A stretch of 64,000 nucleotides of DNA from Ascaris suum (Eukaryota > Nematoda > Chromadorea > Rhabditida > Ascarididae), in contig CM024176.1 in the NCBI GenBank assembly GCA_013433145.1, positions 4,832,849 to 4,896,848 on the forward strand. Direction: 5' to 3'. The notes beneath the pieces were generated by a model. That model had not been told where the DNA came from and made no database searches. It saw only the letters and a list, made by a program, of their open reading frames with translations. Position 1 is the first letter of the stretch; the number at the start of each line of letters is the position of its first letter. The position numbers and the translations under genes were made by a program. Below are positions 35,701 through 48,096 of the stretch, in pieces.

Positions 35701-38104
35701 ATGTAAAGCATTGGTTTGGAAGTGCCAACTGATCGAACACTCGCCTATGCCCACGACCACGCACCGATTGCTTGATGTTTATCAGTGCAAGAATGTCTGC
35801 CGGAAATAAAGGGGAGCATATGTTAGAGAGTGAACAAACAAGCTGGATCAGCTGGCACCTGCGAAGAGTCATTTTGATAGTGCCCACATCATGTAGCACT
35901 ATGTATGTCTTATGCAGTTTTCGCCAGTTTATTTTTCAAAGAGCATATTGCAGATACGTTATGAGTGAGTGTATCCATGTTTGTGCTAGTCTGTCTGTCG
36001 TCGAACGCTCTAGGAAATTTTCATTGGTCTATATAATTATGAAAATAGAATGCAACTCGTATTTTTGACACATAACATAACGTGACATTATAATGACCGA
36101 TAAAGGTGATAAAGGTAAATAAAAGTGCATAAGATATAAATGATGAATATAAGCGGCTATGAAGAAACATCAAGATCAATGTAAAAGAGAATTATGAAGG
36201 CTAAAGGCAGAAGAAACTTAGACAGGCAGCTATAAAGAAGCCAAACATAAAGAAGGCGGAAAGAGACGTCAGTCCAAGGCAGTGTTCACGAATGACACTC
36301 AAAGACGTAACGGGCACACGTGCAAAAGGCAGTCACGCATGGTCGAGATCTCTGAACGGTGGCTGCAATGAATTGTGCTCTTCCAAAACTGTCCTGAAAA
36401 GAGCCCACTCCACTGTTGACGGACAGCCGAAATTACGTGAAACGAAATGCTGTCAGCAGTTGGGTAATTTAAGGTGGTAAGGGCCAGGAAATGATGAGAT
36501 CCGCCCCAAAAATCAGAAAGCCATGGGGACCGAGCTTTTGGCGCGCTGGCATCTCGATCCAGCAGGCACTGCAGTGATGAAAGAACCGCTGCTGTATGGA
36601 AGACGTAAACAGCAAGCAGTACTGATAAGAAGAAGAAGGACACGGAAGGCCTCAGTTACTCCCGACTAATCACACTTCTATTTTAGATAATTGAAACGCT
36701 CACGGATATCATTGTACAGCCTCACTAAAAGCTTGGATCTATTCAAAAGCCGACAGCAAGCTGAACTTCGCAAGGGCTACTTAACGATCGACCACATACA
36801 CGGGCTTGGTCGATGGCTAAAAGACGCGTGGAATTCTAGATATTTGTTTGTTTGGCGTTGGTCAGTTATAAAAAAACATTCGATTCGAGGGATATCAATG
36901 CGGTGCTCAACACACTAAATAGAGTCGGCATCAGTCTAGAGTACGTCAATCGGCTACAAGAATGCCGGTTGCAGCACAGAAATCGAATTTCTTAATGATG
37001 TCTTCATATCAACATTTGCGAAGGAGTACGGCAACATTGAAACCGTTTAGAATCACTCCAGATGCGCTTTTCAGTTCCCTGGATTGGAAGGGAGGCCGTC
37101 CATCGCGGATAGCAACTGAAGCACTTGCTGATTGCAGACAACAGCGTTATCTTTGCACACAACGCGACAGTACTTCAGGACAACCTGGAACAGCTCCAGT
37201 GTGAGTCCAGGAAAATCGAGCTGTGGTATGAGTCTATCTAAAACGAAATGGATGTGAAAAAGTTTTGTCCTCTGCTGACTATCCATTTTGCTGACCAAGA
37301 AGCCGGAAACTACATCTGCTTAGGACGTGAGTTGAGCTTCTCTGAGAACTTCGTAGGCGAATGCATTTGACGCCGGAGAGCAAAATAGGCTCATCTTAAT
37401 AGGATAAAAACCATGGAAACAAAATCTGAGTTATTCCTTTCTACGGTCACATCTGCTCTGCTTTATGGAGCGGAATATTAGTAATCAGCAAAAACAGACG
37501 AAGAGAGAATGGATGTGATGCGAATTGCGAAGGGACGCATAGAATGAAGGGATCTCTCCGAGATCATATTACTTCCGAAGATATCCATTGTCATATAAAA
37601 TTCGTTGACGTCGTCCGGAGCCGTGCAAACATAAAAGCGCATGGACAGGACATGTAGTGCACTTGGGTGATAATAGGTAGACCACAAGGCTTACCACTTG
37701 GGCAATTCTCAACCGGAGACGGACGTCCCAAAACCCGTCGAACAAGCCCGATGGTGAAAATATTTGGTAATTGATGGCTGTGACGCGCTGGAGAGTGGAA
37801 TACATGGAGAAGACTGCGTCCGCGAGAATAGAGGGCAAGATTACGAGGAGAGATCCAATGAAGGTGACAAAGGTGAGTATAACGTAATAAGATGAGATGC
37901 TAAAATACTGACCGATGAAACTTTGATGCGTATCCACACTTAGGAGGAAATTTCCAATGATAAAAAATTTAGCCTCGGTTCTGTTAGCAGCACAAACTAA
38001 AAGACAACCAATAGAAGAGCTGTGCAGAAGCACTCAGCCAACGCGCATCGGATGAGATCGCTTTGAATATGCACCTTCGGACGTAACCTTTCGATATAAT
38101 CCAT
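32758..38104 (-). CDS. Aquaglyceroporin B (MIP family channel)
   Basis: Paralogue of aquaglyceroporin A with identical exon lengths: 38009-38104 (ATG at 38104), 35510-35636, 34846-34983, 34237-34355, 33449-33663, 32758-32846, on the - strand. Motifs: GSHLNPAVS and GYAINPARDLGPR, the loop GPLATAGIFATYPKPYL, and Asp after the second NPAR, so a water/glycerol channel of the plasma membrane is expected. All six exons are open and phases agree; the last few codons lie in an unassigned tail exon. Differences from A cluster in exon 2 (FGGCSAVAQFILSNEANNTW) and exon 3. Intron 5 has a normal GT donor (CAG|GTATGT). Intron 1 is about 2.4 kb against 0.5 kb in A because of a LINE relic. The preserved frames in diverged DNA suggest both copies are under selection. 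Confidence 0.92.
33958..33993. repeat. 12-bp inverted repeat in aquaporin B intron 4
   Basis: TTCATGTCGACG and its exact reverse complement are separated by 12 bases. Copy A lacks it. It may be chance or a small hairpin. Confidence 0.6.
36290..37760 (+). mobile_element. Decayed RTE-like LINE fragment
   Basis: Lies in intron 1 of aquaglyceroporin B, antisense to the gene. Broken reverse transcriptase segments can be read in order: a KQQAVLIRRRR segment near 36610, AELRKGYLTIDHIHGLGRW at 36760-36816 (the QAGFRxGxSTxDH motif region), KKHSIRG near 36872 (matching the KAFDS region), HNATVLQDNLEQLQCES near 37160, and a late block near 37450-37510 (LLYGAEY). Many stops and frameshifts. It is far more degraded than the element at 23534 and its ends are not clear. 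It accounts for most of the extra length of this intron. Confidence 0.75.
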
Positions 38105-38578
38105 CGTCTCGTTAGAACGATTCCAATGATCGTCAACTACCTCTGAAATCGTGCGGCTAGTTGATCACTTACCACCTGAATATTTCAATGCAACTGCCGA
38201 TGAGAGCTGATTTCGTCTATATTTCTTCTGCATGTCGTCTGTATCACAAGTTGAGAGGTGAGAACGAACTCAAACTATGTTCGCAATGCACTTATAGATG
38301 AGCTAATCAGTAATTGTCAACGTGAACGAAGATGCATCTGTGCACACTCGAGAATAATCGCGCAAAGTGAAGCTTCCCATCTGGGAACTCAAAATAATAA
38401 TGAAGTGAATTAAACTAGAAATATTATTTTGGTTGGGAGCAAAGTAAGTGGTATGATGACATTCTCTCTCCTGCACCTACACAGCTCAGCCACATGCAGC
38501 ATTGATGCACCCATCGAGATACTGTTGAACGGATCGTTGAGGCACCCCGAAGCTCACACTGAGTATAGTGGATATGCA

Positions 38579-38985
38579 TAGATGCAGCGCCATTCAAATT
38601 TCAGTTATTATTGGCAGAAGGCAGGAGCTAAATTTTCGGCCGCGAATTCAACCTGGAAATTCCTCTTCACCAAATTCATGGATTCGACCTCAAGGAAATG
38701 ATAATGTCATTATATGTAACATTGTTGCTCCATCAAGCGTGGGCACAGCCACTCGAGGTTAGTGATGGACAGGTTAGTGAATTACCCTGAAGAATAGTGC
38801 ACAATGAATGGCAGTGAATTTGCATACTTATAGCGCTATTCAAAATTCAAATAATATTGGTAGGGTTAAGTAAATTTTCAGCTACGAATTCCACTCAGAA
38901 TTATCCTCTTCACCAGCTTCCTTAACTCGGCGCCGTAAAGGAACTCATGATGTCATTACATACGACATATTTGCTCCACCAATGG
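38579..38985. repeat. Two diverged direct copies of a roughly 160-base unit
   Basis: 38579-38745 and 38826-38985 share an ordered series of blocks (GCGCCATTC or GCGCTATTC, a GAATTC-containing block, AATGTCATTAT or GATGTCATTAC, and TTGCTCCA). Copy 1 has only the second type (23360-23533). The join between the units in copy 2 is where near identity with copy 1 begins. Confidence 0.55.
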
Positions 38986-39782
38986 ACCTCACAGTTTAAT
39001 AGGTTTTCATGGAACTACCACAGCTGGAGATGGTCTCCGAAAAAATTCCGATCTGACATCCTGAAGGTCGTTCGATGGGCTCGGAATTTGGAGTCATTTG
39101 AAGTTAAACGACCTTGAGGTTATGGGAAGTTCGGCAACTGTTGACACATTGAAATATCGACACATTTCGGGGTAGCTGCAAAGCACTTTTGAAAACATCA
39201 AGTGGCGAGTTGAAAATGTCGCAGTTGTGCATATCATTGCAACATTTCAGTGAACTTCGACAGCTATTGATGCAAAATATAGCTACCGCACTTACTTTAT
39301 AGATTACTGTGATTCGGTTGAGTAAGAGTTGCAATAATTGAATTTCTCAACACTTTACATGGTTTCAGTTCATATGAGCATTTATATGCTCGTCACACAT
39401 AATTTTATAGCGATTCGCTTCTGAGTGACTTTGAGCCGTAAACTGAAAAGATCCAGAGCTTTTTCATGCTTCGTGTAATCACTCAAATTGCGCAATCAAA
39501 ACAATTTTCCGATATTTCTTCAGAAGTGGGCGATGGAAGTTGAAAAATCAGAAATTGTCACTCACTGCAAATGGCCATCTCTCTACGCCTTTTGCAAATT
39601 TGAGTTTCTGAATCACATGAGTAGTATATCATGTATATGTGTTTGTATGTGTCCGCTTCTATGTTCGATATCTTCAATTCGGGAGGCACCGAAACTTCGT
39701 AATTTGGTGAGTCTATTATGGATTATAGGTTATCTCTTTATGCCACATTCCACCTTGAATCATCGAAATCGAGAAAAGTTAT

Positions 39783-42700
39783 ATTTATTTAAGCGTGAAA
39801 AAAATCTGTGCCCATTTTACACTTTACTGGTTTCTCGTTTTAGGCTGTTCAAAACGGGAAAAGTCGATTACCAAATATGCCAGAAGAACTGGCGCGATAT
39901 GCGCTTGTGCGATCCTCTGACCTAACTGGCTGATCTATAGGTCACCAACAAATAATGAATATAAGTGTTCATATTTTAATTAACCTGACCGTTCACACAA
40001 CACTTCTAAGGACGGTTTGTTTCCTTTCGACCCGATTGGTGCGAAACGAGAGAAACAACCGAGTAAGATGCATGGATTTTTTCCCGCATTTAAATGCCTC
40101 AAAACTTTTCATGCCTCGATGGATCAACGTAAATTTTTGTGTAGGATGTTGTCCTAGGATGCACGTTACCTCAACTAAATTCCATCACTCTCGCTTCTAT
40201 GAACTTTGGGTTAGAACTACGGGACAGCCAGACACGCACAGACGCTCACAGACATGCTCCCACGATGCGCTCCGCAAATTCAAATTTGCAAGGGCGCACG
40301 CGAGACGAATCTTTCGTAGAAAATTTGAATGAACCGTCAAGTTGCTTAAAATAGGAAGCAATTAATCCGCTTTTTTGTGAGTTAGTGTTTCTTCTTGCAC
40401 TTTTTTGCTGATAACGTGGAAAACTGGCTCATGAGGTGAAGGAGGCACAGGGACACATATGACGTCATTTATTTGCCCACTCATCTGTTATCTGTTCACC
40501 TGCTGCAATGTATTAATGGAGCTCAATTTATGCGAAATCCGTTTATTTGAGAAAAGAAGTTAAATATTTTCATTGGCTTTAAATTCACGATAAAAGCGCA
40601 TTCACCTGCAAACGCAAATTTTGAATTCTTAAGTACGAATTTGCATGAAATCATGTAAAAAGGTACGAGCGATTTCCTGAAGAGCGCCAAACTGAGGGCT
40701 ATCCCTCAACCATTCTACCTTAACCGATGAGTGGTAATCTCTGTCCACTTACCCAACATGAGAGGTAGGTGGAGATGAGACGAAGAAAATATCTGATCCA
40801 CGCTGAGGATTCGTGTTCCGATTTCCAAAGGTCAACTAAAGAAAGGCATCTCTAGGGCTCAGAAATACCAATTTTTTACGATTCACAGTGAGATATATAG
40901 TCGAGGCGTTTTGAACAATCAAAAGGTCTCCCGCAAATTTATTCGAATTGGTCAATTTCGACATCGTTCGCACTGCGGCAATAAAATTTTCACGAATTAT
41001 TTTCTTTTCCAAGAATGATTTTTTTTGGTTATTTTCAACCGAATGTTAATTTTATAACGCCGAAAAAGTGTAGTTGATTGTTGTGCATATTAATACTTAA
41101 GAAAGAAATGATTTCAATTTTGCATTGCATTTCACAGTTTTTTGCTGGAGAACATATCAACAACATTTTATGTCACTTTTTGAAACTACGAAAACATTTT
41201 TTAACTACCGACTGAAGCATCTTTCTTGCGCAACATTTCTTCGAGCACAAAACAGCCTTCTTATGCCTAATGAAGACAATTTTGAGGAACAACGCAGAAT
41301 CTGCTCAGCACTGCAAAACAAACATTCCATTATGCATATAAATTTGCATTTTATTTACTAAAAGCTTAGAAGGCATTTAAATCTCGCCGCAAAGATGTTT
41401 TCCAGAAGAGACGGCACAAACAAAAGATTACGCGAAAGCGAAACCAATGATTACAGTGGGTAATTTTATATCATGACGAGAACTGATAAAGCACTTATAG
41501 AAGATCAAAGATCGGAAGCTTATTTGAACTCGTACCTGATTCGAGTGAAACCATCGGCGTAAAGGCTCTTATAAAACTTTGCATAAGAAGCAAAGTACAA
41601 AGTACTGCTGATTTAATTATCTTCTGCACGCAAAAAACATCACAAGTGTTCTTCTGGTTAGCATCATTGTTGCTCCGACAGTGACAATCCTTGATCTCGT
41701 TTATGCGTTTTCGCAAATTTCCCTTCGTGAAATACCTTAATACACCGCCATGTCTATTGCTATTTATGTGCGTGCGTTTCTGCGGTGTGCGCGTCTGTTG
41801 TTTTTCGGCCTTTTCAATTTCAGAACTTCTGAAGCTAGAGTTACAAAATCTATTGTTATGAACTACGCTATCCGTTGACTTTCTAGACCGGCTTGGACTC
41901 TGATCGATCGGCTACGGCGAGAGCTATGGGTTTTAAACTTACCAGAAAATTTGCATGCAAATACGGCAGTCCGGTACATCACACCAGCGAGACCAATTTT
42001 TTACTTGCAAAGTTTGGCTATTAGATGTGAATATGCAATAAATCTATCTAAGACGTGAATATGCAAATTCTATCTTCCATTCATAAATTATGAGAGCAGT
42101 TCATAATATAAGCTGAAAGCAAGAGTGCACGCATACCATTCCAGCTGGCTTAAGACGCTTTTTCATTTGTTTGGTTTACATCCCCTTCATTAATATTAAC
42201 CAGTATGTGCAATCAATATTTTACTATAAATACACTTCAGCATGGAACATTCCTGAAAATGGAACTAAGTTACTTCTTATCAGTGATTTTGATTATGTTA
42301 TATCAAACTTATCATATTTATTTTTTATTTACTTTGATGAATTTTAGCAAAAAAACGAGTAGAAAAATGTACGTTTAAACAGAGCACGTAGGAATGTTTT
42401 AATTACACATTATATATTTTATATAAGGGGGAATCGCATACAATACCCTATGCCAAAAAATGCACACAAACGACTCTGAATATAGAGCATTCTAGGACGA
42501 TCAAATTTCTGCAGTAAAAACGTCCTATAATCAACAAACTTAATCCCGCAAAACATGCGCTCAAAAAGTAAGACAAGACGGTATTATCAGCACTGAACAG
42601 AAAAGGAGAACATTTAGAAGTGATTAAGAACCGCTTTTTTTGGTGTGCATGTGGTGCGATCTGGAGGCTACGATGAGTGCCTTGCACTGCATGAATGTGC

Positions 42701-43254
42701 GGTGTGCCTGCAATATTTGCTAATGATCTTTGAAAATGACGTACTGCACGCGGTTATGTTTGCTTTTAACTTCTTACCAATTTAATACTACATGTGTTGG
42801 GTGATGCTGTAATATTGAAAATCAGACAACGTTGAGATGTTGAGAATGAACTTCGAGATTTAAGAAGCAGTTGGTGGCGGGGAAATAGGGAGCGATGTAT
42901 ATCAACAGTGCTGTTCATAAAAATGAAAGCTTCATGTGTCATAATATACCAAAGAGGTATCCCGAGAAAGGTACTAAATTTTCATCATTAAATGTAATAT
43001 TCCGAGCTTCCAACTTTTTGAAGTGATTTTAGTCAAGGAGAAGGGTCCGTACCCGAGGAATGAGAACTTCCAATGCTTACAAAAGAAGGCGTCAAACATC
43101 AAATGCGAATTCATTCTGTTTCCCCCTTCAAGGATACAGCTAAAACTCAACATTTAAACGTTTTTGGAGTCTTCAAATGGAATGAACTCCTTATGATTGG
43201 GATTAGCGTATTTCACTATGTAACTTTCAGATGTCCATGTGCATTATCACTTGA
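39783..43254. other. Gene-poor stretch
   Basis: The first few hundred bases are weakly similar to 27640-27960. After that I see AT-rich DNA with no exon chain or protein motif. The frames at 39488-39925 and 39955-40332 end in the duplicated tract or beyond it without family similarity. Confidence 0.45.
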
Positions 43255-43372
43255 CTACGAGGTACAGCTGATCCCTATCACATGACCACAAGGTAGAGCT
43301 GATCCTTATCACCTGACCACGAGGTAGACCTGATCCTTATCATCTGATCACAAGGCAGAGCTGATCCTCGCC
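43255..43372. repeat. 31-bp tandem repeat, about 3.8 units
   Basis: Units of the type CCACAAGGTAGAGCTGATCC plus CTTATCACCTG repeat with few changes, the last one partial. No coding meaning is apparent. Confidence 0.85.
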
Positions 43373-43937
43373 TCCCTCCTATCTCCTCACATTTTTATGA
43401 ATACTATAAAAAAAACCTAAGAAAACACTAAGACATAATGCATAGGCTTAAGAGTGACACACGGCATACCTGTTCATGATACTACATTATACTGAGCAGT
43501 TGCTGTAGCAGCGCTACGCTTTCATAACATACCTGTTCATATCGCCTTGTTATCTCTTAGAACTTCGAGCAGCATCACTCGTAAACGTGCACACCGCTGA
43601 GTATTCACTAGGTCGCTATTATATGCCATTGTCAATTCAAACGCATTCGTCCATGCGCTAATCAGCGTCTGATTTCACATGGATTTTGAAGGTTCGAATG
43701 ACGAAAATGGCCACCCTAAGTGTTCTTCCTGAATGCTCAATCTGCCATATACCAATGGACAAGAAAATTTGAACTTATTAGAAAGCCACATTCCCATACT
43801 CGAAAAACATTAATTAATGAAACTTGATGACCATATGATGATTTCTAAAACCGTTTTTGTTCTCCCCCATCGTTCGAACGCTCAAAACATAATGATGCAT
43901 CTATTTGTGATTATAATGAACCGAACTTAAGACGCCT

Positions 43938-44420
43938 TTGGGAAATGGAAACTGGGAATTTACGGGAGATAAATGCAAGAAGAAGATGATATCTAAGTAT
44001 GAAGTGTGCGATGGCGGAGGATTTGATATTGAAACAGTAACAGCAAGAAGTCAACGGAAAGACGCACCTAAATACGGTACTCAACTGCCGGATCCGGATG
44101 ATAGAACCCCATCAGAAGTTGCAGAAAGCTTACTTAATGCCCTCACCCATTGTAGTTGGTCGAGGTTTGGACGAACATCGAAGTGACGCAATTTGTGCTG
44201 GAAGCAATGCGAACTGGTGAAAATGGTTTACATGGTGGATTCGGGTCTTTCTACGATGCTGACCTATTGCTTGCTCGCAGCAAACCTGCAAAGCAATTAA
44301 GCTCGCTGAGTTTGCGCATTCTCATCGAATTGACGTCAACGAAGCGCGTCGAATTTTCTTAGTGGGATACAACGCCGTCGACAATGAAACCCTACCCAAC
44401 ATTCTCGACTTCCCGACGGT
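43938..44420 (+). other. Possible broken gene fragment, unidentified
   Basis: Three consecutive + frames look coding: 43938-44186 (PKYGTQLPDPDDRTPSEVAE), part of 44156-44362, and a frame around 44285-44420 reading LAEFAHSHRIDVNEARRIF. They cannot be joined without frame changes, and no clear splice sites separate them. Codon content is better than in the neighbouring AT-rich DNA. I do not recognise the protein; it could be a pseudogene or a gene with badly placed indels. Confidence 0.3.
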
Positions 44421-47400
44421 GATGATACAGCTAAGCAAATTTTCTCTGCGAATTTTATGAAGAAGTCATAAATATCCTGTCAAGAAGTCAACGTTGTTTT
44501 CAGCGGTTCTCTTTTCTTAGCGCGGTTCCATGCAAAATATTGTTCGCGCTTTAAAATGCTCAGTTGTATAATGGCATGTTCGTTTGGTCGGAGCTGTTCA
44601 GTGAGCAGTGCGCTACAAGTTACAAACGCCTTCTTCACTCCACGCCAACTTGATAAGAGAAAAGGTGCCGACTCGATTAACGAATCTGTCATTCTCTGAA
44701 ATAGCGAAATAGGGTATTGCATTTGCACTCACTTCAACAAGCACGATGGACGAGGAGGACTGGATCGGTGAATTGTGCTTGTGGACACGTTTACGCGATC
44801 ACCGAGCGGCTCGGTGAGTGGAGATCTCTCGTAACAACCGAACTGAATCATCTATGAAGCCGAAATTACGACATATCTACTTTAGTTAGCGAGGTGTTCT
44901 GGACAAAATTGTTGATTTGAAGAATCTCGGTAATCTTTTTACGTATAATTATTATCTGTAGCTATCTTTTAACCTTTGAATGGGATTCTTTATCTATGTT
45001 CATTTGTGCCCATCAGGTATTGAGATGCGACTGTTTTTATACTCGGAGAGGCAACTATATTGTGGTCTCGGCCAAACCGCATACGACCGTTACTTTCCTC
45101 TAAGAAAGCCATTTCTTTTCGATTATGAGCTTTGAGTACTTATGTGGTTTCTGACATTAATTTTCGTTCGACTGTATAATGTAAGCACCTCATTTGTATG
45201 TTTTTTGTGGTGCTTCAACGTTTCGAGGAAATCCTGCGGCCACCATCTATCATTGTAGGCGTCCTGAATCTTATTTCCATATGAACAAATGTTTTCAAGA
45301 ACTAAAAAAAATATTCTAGAGGCGCTTTTAGTTTGACCATCTATATACTGCCTAATTCATGAACCTATCCATGCGAACTTGTCATTGACGAAAGTAACGC
45401 GAAAAATTTCTCAGTTAGTGAATCCGTCAATATCCGTTCTCATTTGCATGCATCTTGAATCCAACCATCTTCATATTCCTAAAAACTTTGAAAAATGCAA
45501 CTCGACACACACGCAGTTGATTGGTAATTTATGTCCGTGAAATGCATCGCTAAAAGCATTGGAATTAATGAATTTTATGGATTTTAAGAAAGGTTCCGAG
45601 ACGTATGTCACCTTTATATATTACAAACATACACATCAAAGAACATCGGCTGTTTTGCAAAAGCAAAGATGAATGGTCACAGCGATTAGCTATAAAAGTG
45701 AATGAAGAGGAACGAACGAAGTGAATGAGTCGCATTGAAAAAACTGCGGCGATGATTATTGTAAACAACGCTTCGAATACGTTAACAATCAAATAGAGAG
45801 AAGTAGATAATGCGGAATTTTGATGTTCTGAAATTGGAAAATGAAGTATTCAGCAAGGTGCTAATAGGCCTTAAAATTATCTCCAATAGGTAGCAAATTC
45901 TTTTTAATTTTTGGACAGTGTTCAAAGTGAAACATTCGGGAACTTCTTTAATAACATTTTCAAGGTCATTACTTGAGTATTGTCAGATTTCCCACTGAAA
46001 TATGTAACACATCTAATTGTCGCCGATCTCAGTCTGTTTATTTCTCAAAACGCCTTTCGAGTCGTTGACCTTAAGATATCATGGACACCGGTCGATATAT
46101 TTCATCAGATGCACTTCCCATACAGTGTCCTACCTGTTAAGTAACATTGCTGGCCGAACTTTATCTACCAGTGCTCTTTCATTATAGCGGCAAATTGCAG
46201 TCGTTTCACCATTACTGTACCAGCCTAACTTGTAGCATCCCATTGTGGCAAAACGCCATCAGAACCGATTGAAAAATCACCGCCGCACTATGCTCACCTC
46301 TCCAGTTTCCAAGGTTTTGCAAAACATTTCTTAAAATGCAGCTTTCGAATATTCAGTTATTCGGAATTTAATAAATTCAGATCACTTTGGATTAGCACCT
46401 CTCCTCCCAATGATACTTCATCTCGAAGTGTACAGATTTACAGCAGTAAACCATGGAATCCAAACGGAAGTGGAGTAAATTAGCTATGTAAAGGCATTCG
46501 ACGTAGCTTGTCTAGGCCAATTGTTGAAGAAACTAGAAGGGCATGAGATCGCCGGATTTCATCGAAATGGATCCGATCTTTCCATATGCGAAGACCATTT
46601 AGAGCAAAAGTGGAACTCGGTACGCATGAAGCACGGTTTCACCAGCGAGGGTCTATACAAGGCAATGAACGAGAACTTCTGCGCTTCAGTGTGCTTAATA
46701 ATGATGTTTCTGACGACTAGTCTAGTGAGGGAAGTTATTTGACCGGAAAATGCTCTGAAAATTTATAAGCATGTTGTTGTTTTCGAAAGTTTAATGCTGG
46801 ATCGCTTGACTATGTAACTTGAAAGTTTCATCAGCAGACTTTCTCGCTGTTTGATGCACTTAGCGTTTGGCCAAAAGCATGGCGACTAGAGGCTCCCGGA
46901 GAAAAATGTTTCATTCTACACTCTTTCTTATGTTACGAATTTGTCATGCACATAAAGAGTCAAGCGTTCTTGTCTCTCAAAGCTGGCGCTCGTGGTTTTG
47001 ATGTGAAAATCCGCTTCGCCTTCAAATGTTTGCTTAAGTATTTCCAACTGAATTATATTCTCAGATCTCTACAAGAAGTATTTGGAGTGCTCTAGTAAAG
47101 ACCTGTTTACTTTATACATCGTAGCAGTTCTGTAGTGAAATATTGCATGCAAATATAATTTCGTCAGGAAAAGCGTGAAGGTGTGCAACATTACTTGACC
47201 CTAGTCTTGCAGAAAATTACTAGTAAGACGGAGTCCCAGTAGAACGGAGTACATTTAAAACAGCTGAACTAGAACCGTTTGGATGCGATTGTTTGATCTT
47301 TGCTTGTGCTATCGCAAATGAGCTTTCAGATATCATAGGAATTTGAATTTCTTCTGTGCGCTCGTCGCGTGCGAATGATGTTTTCGCAGTTCTCAGCCTT

Positions 47401-48096
47401 CTCGCAGGCACTCTACATTAAAAACCACCATAAGTTGATGCTAGTCTAGAGTCAATCGTGTGTGGGATAAACTGTTGTCATATGCCGTTGATACAGAAAT
47501 CAACGACATCAAAAATTGCCTCGGCGCATATGATTTTCCCTCAGTTGACACTCTCAGTCGTTAGTTGGAATCGCGGAGCGTTTCCATTGCTTTATGAAGT
47601 TTCTTGAAGCTGTAGCTCAGTTGTAGTGTGAATGCAGTTGTGCTAAATTTTGTTCAGCATATGTCCTTTATGTAAATGCGGTGAAAGAAAACAGACTTCA
47701 ACTAAGTACAGGAAAGGCAATCAATAAGCCATGATTCATAATGATTCATACCGAAATATCTACATGTCTTAGCAAAGATCCTAAAAATGTCGAAGATGTC
47801 TTAGCAATGTCTTAGCAAAGAGTAGGAATTTAGCAAAGGGAAGAAGATAAATGCAAAATTTACAAGCCTCGGGAATTCAACGATTTAACAATTTTGAATT
47901 TTGGATTTGAGAGGAAATATCTGAAAAGAGTCCTCTAAAACAAACGCTGACAACGACATAAATCCATCCTAGTATTCATCATTGATTTATCGCTAATTCA
48001 ATTCCTAGTAATGATCTAAGTGCAGTTATTTACTTTCAACAATTTGCATCTAGATCAATTGGTTCAATGTGTTATGCAGATATTTGATTAGAAAAG
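44421..48096. other. Gene-poor stretch
   Basis: No exon chain or family motif seen. The open frame at 46521-46742 (SEGLYKAMNENF) is isolated and lacks exon-like ends. Confidence 0.45.

Larger units (their letters stand above)
28677..39782. repeat. Tandem segmental duplication, copy 2
   Basis: Direct repeat of 14388 onward. Near-identical tracts: 28677-30408, 31641-32063 and 38744-39782. It carries aquaglyceroporin B, an orphan mdt-17 last exon, a decayed LINE in aquaporin intron 1, and the uninterrupted LINE target site. Weak similarity continues to roughly 40.0 kb. Confidence 0.9.

Noticed and set aside
36299..36643. 114-codon - strand frame
   Set aside because: Antisense to the decayed LINE fragment; no independent support.
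37569..38033. 154-codon - strand frame
   Set aside because: It runs over the LINE relic and aquaporin B exon 1 region in another frame and has no conserved motif.
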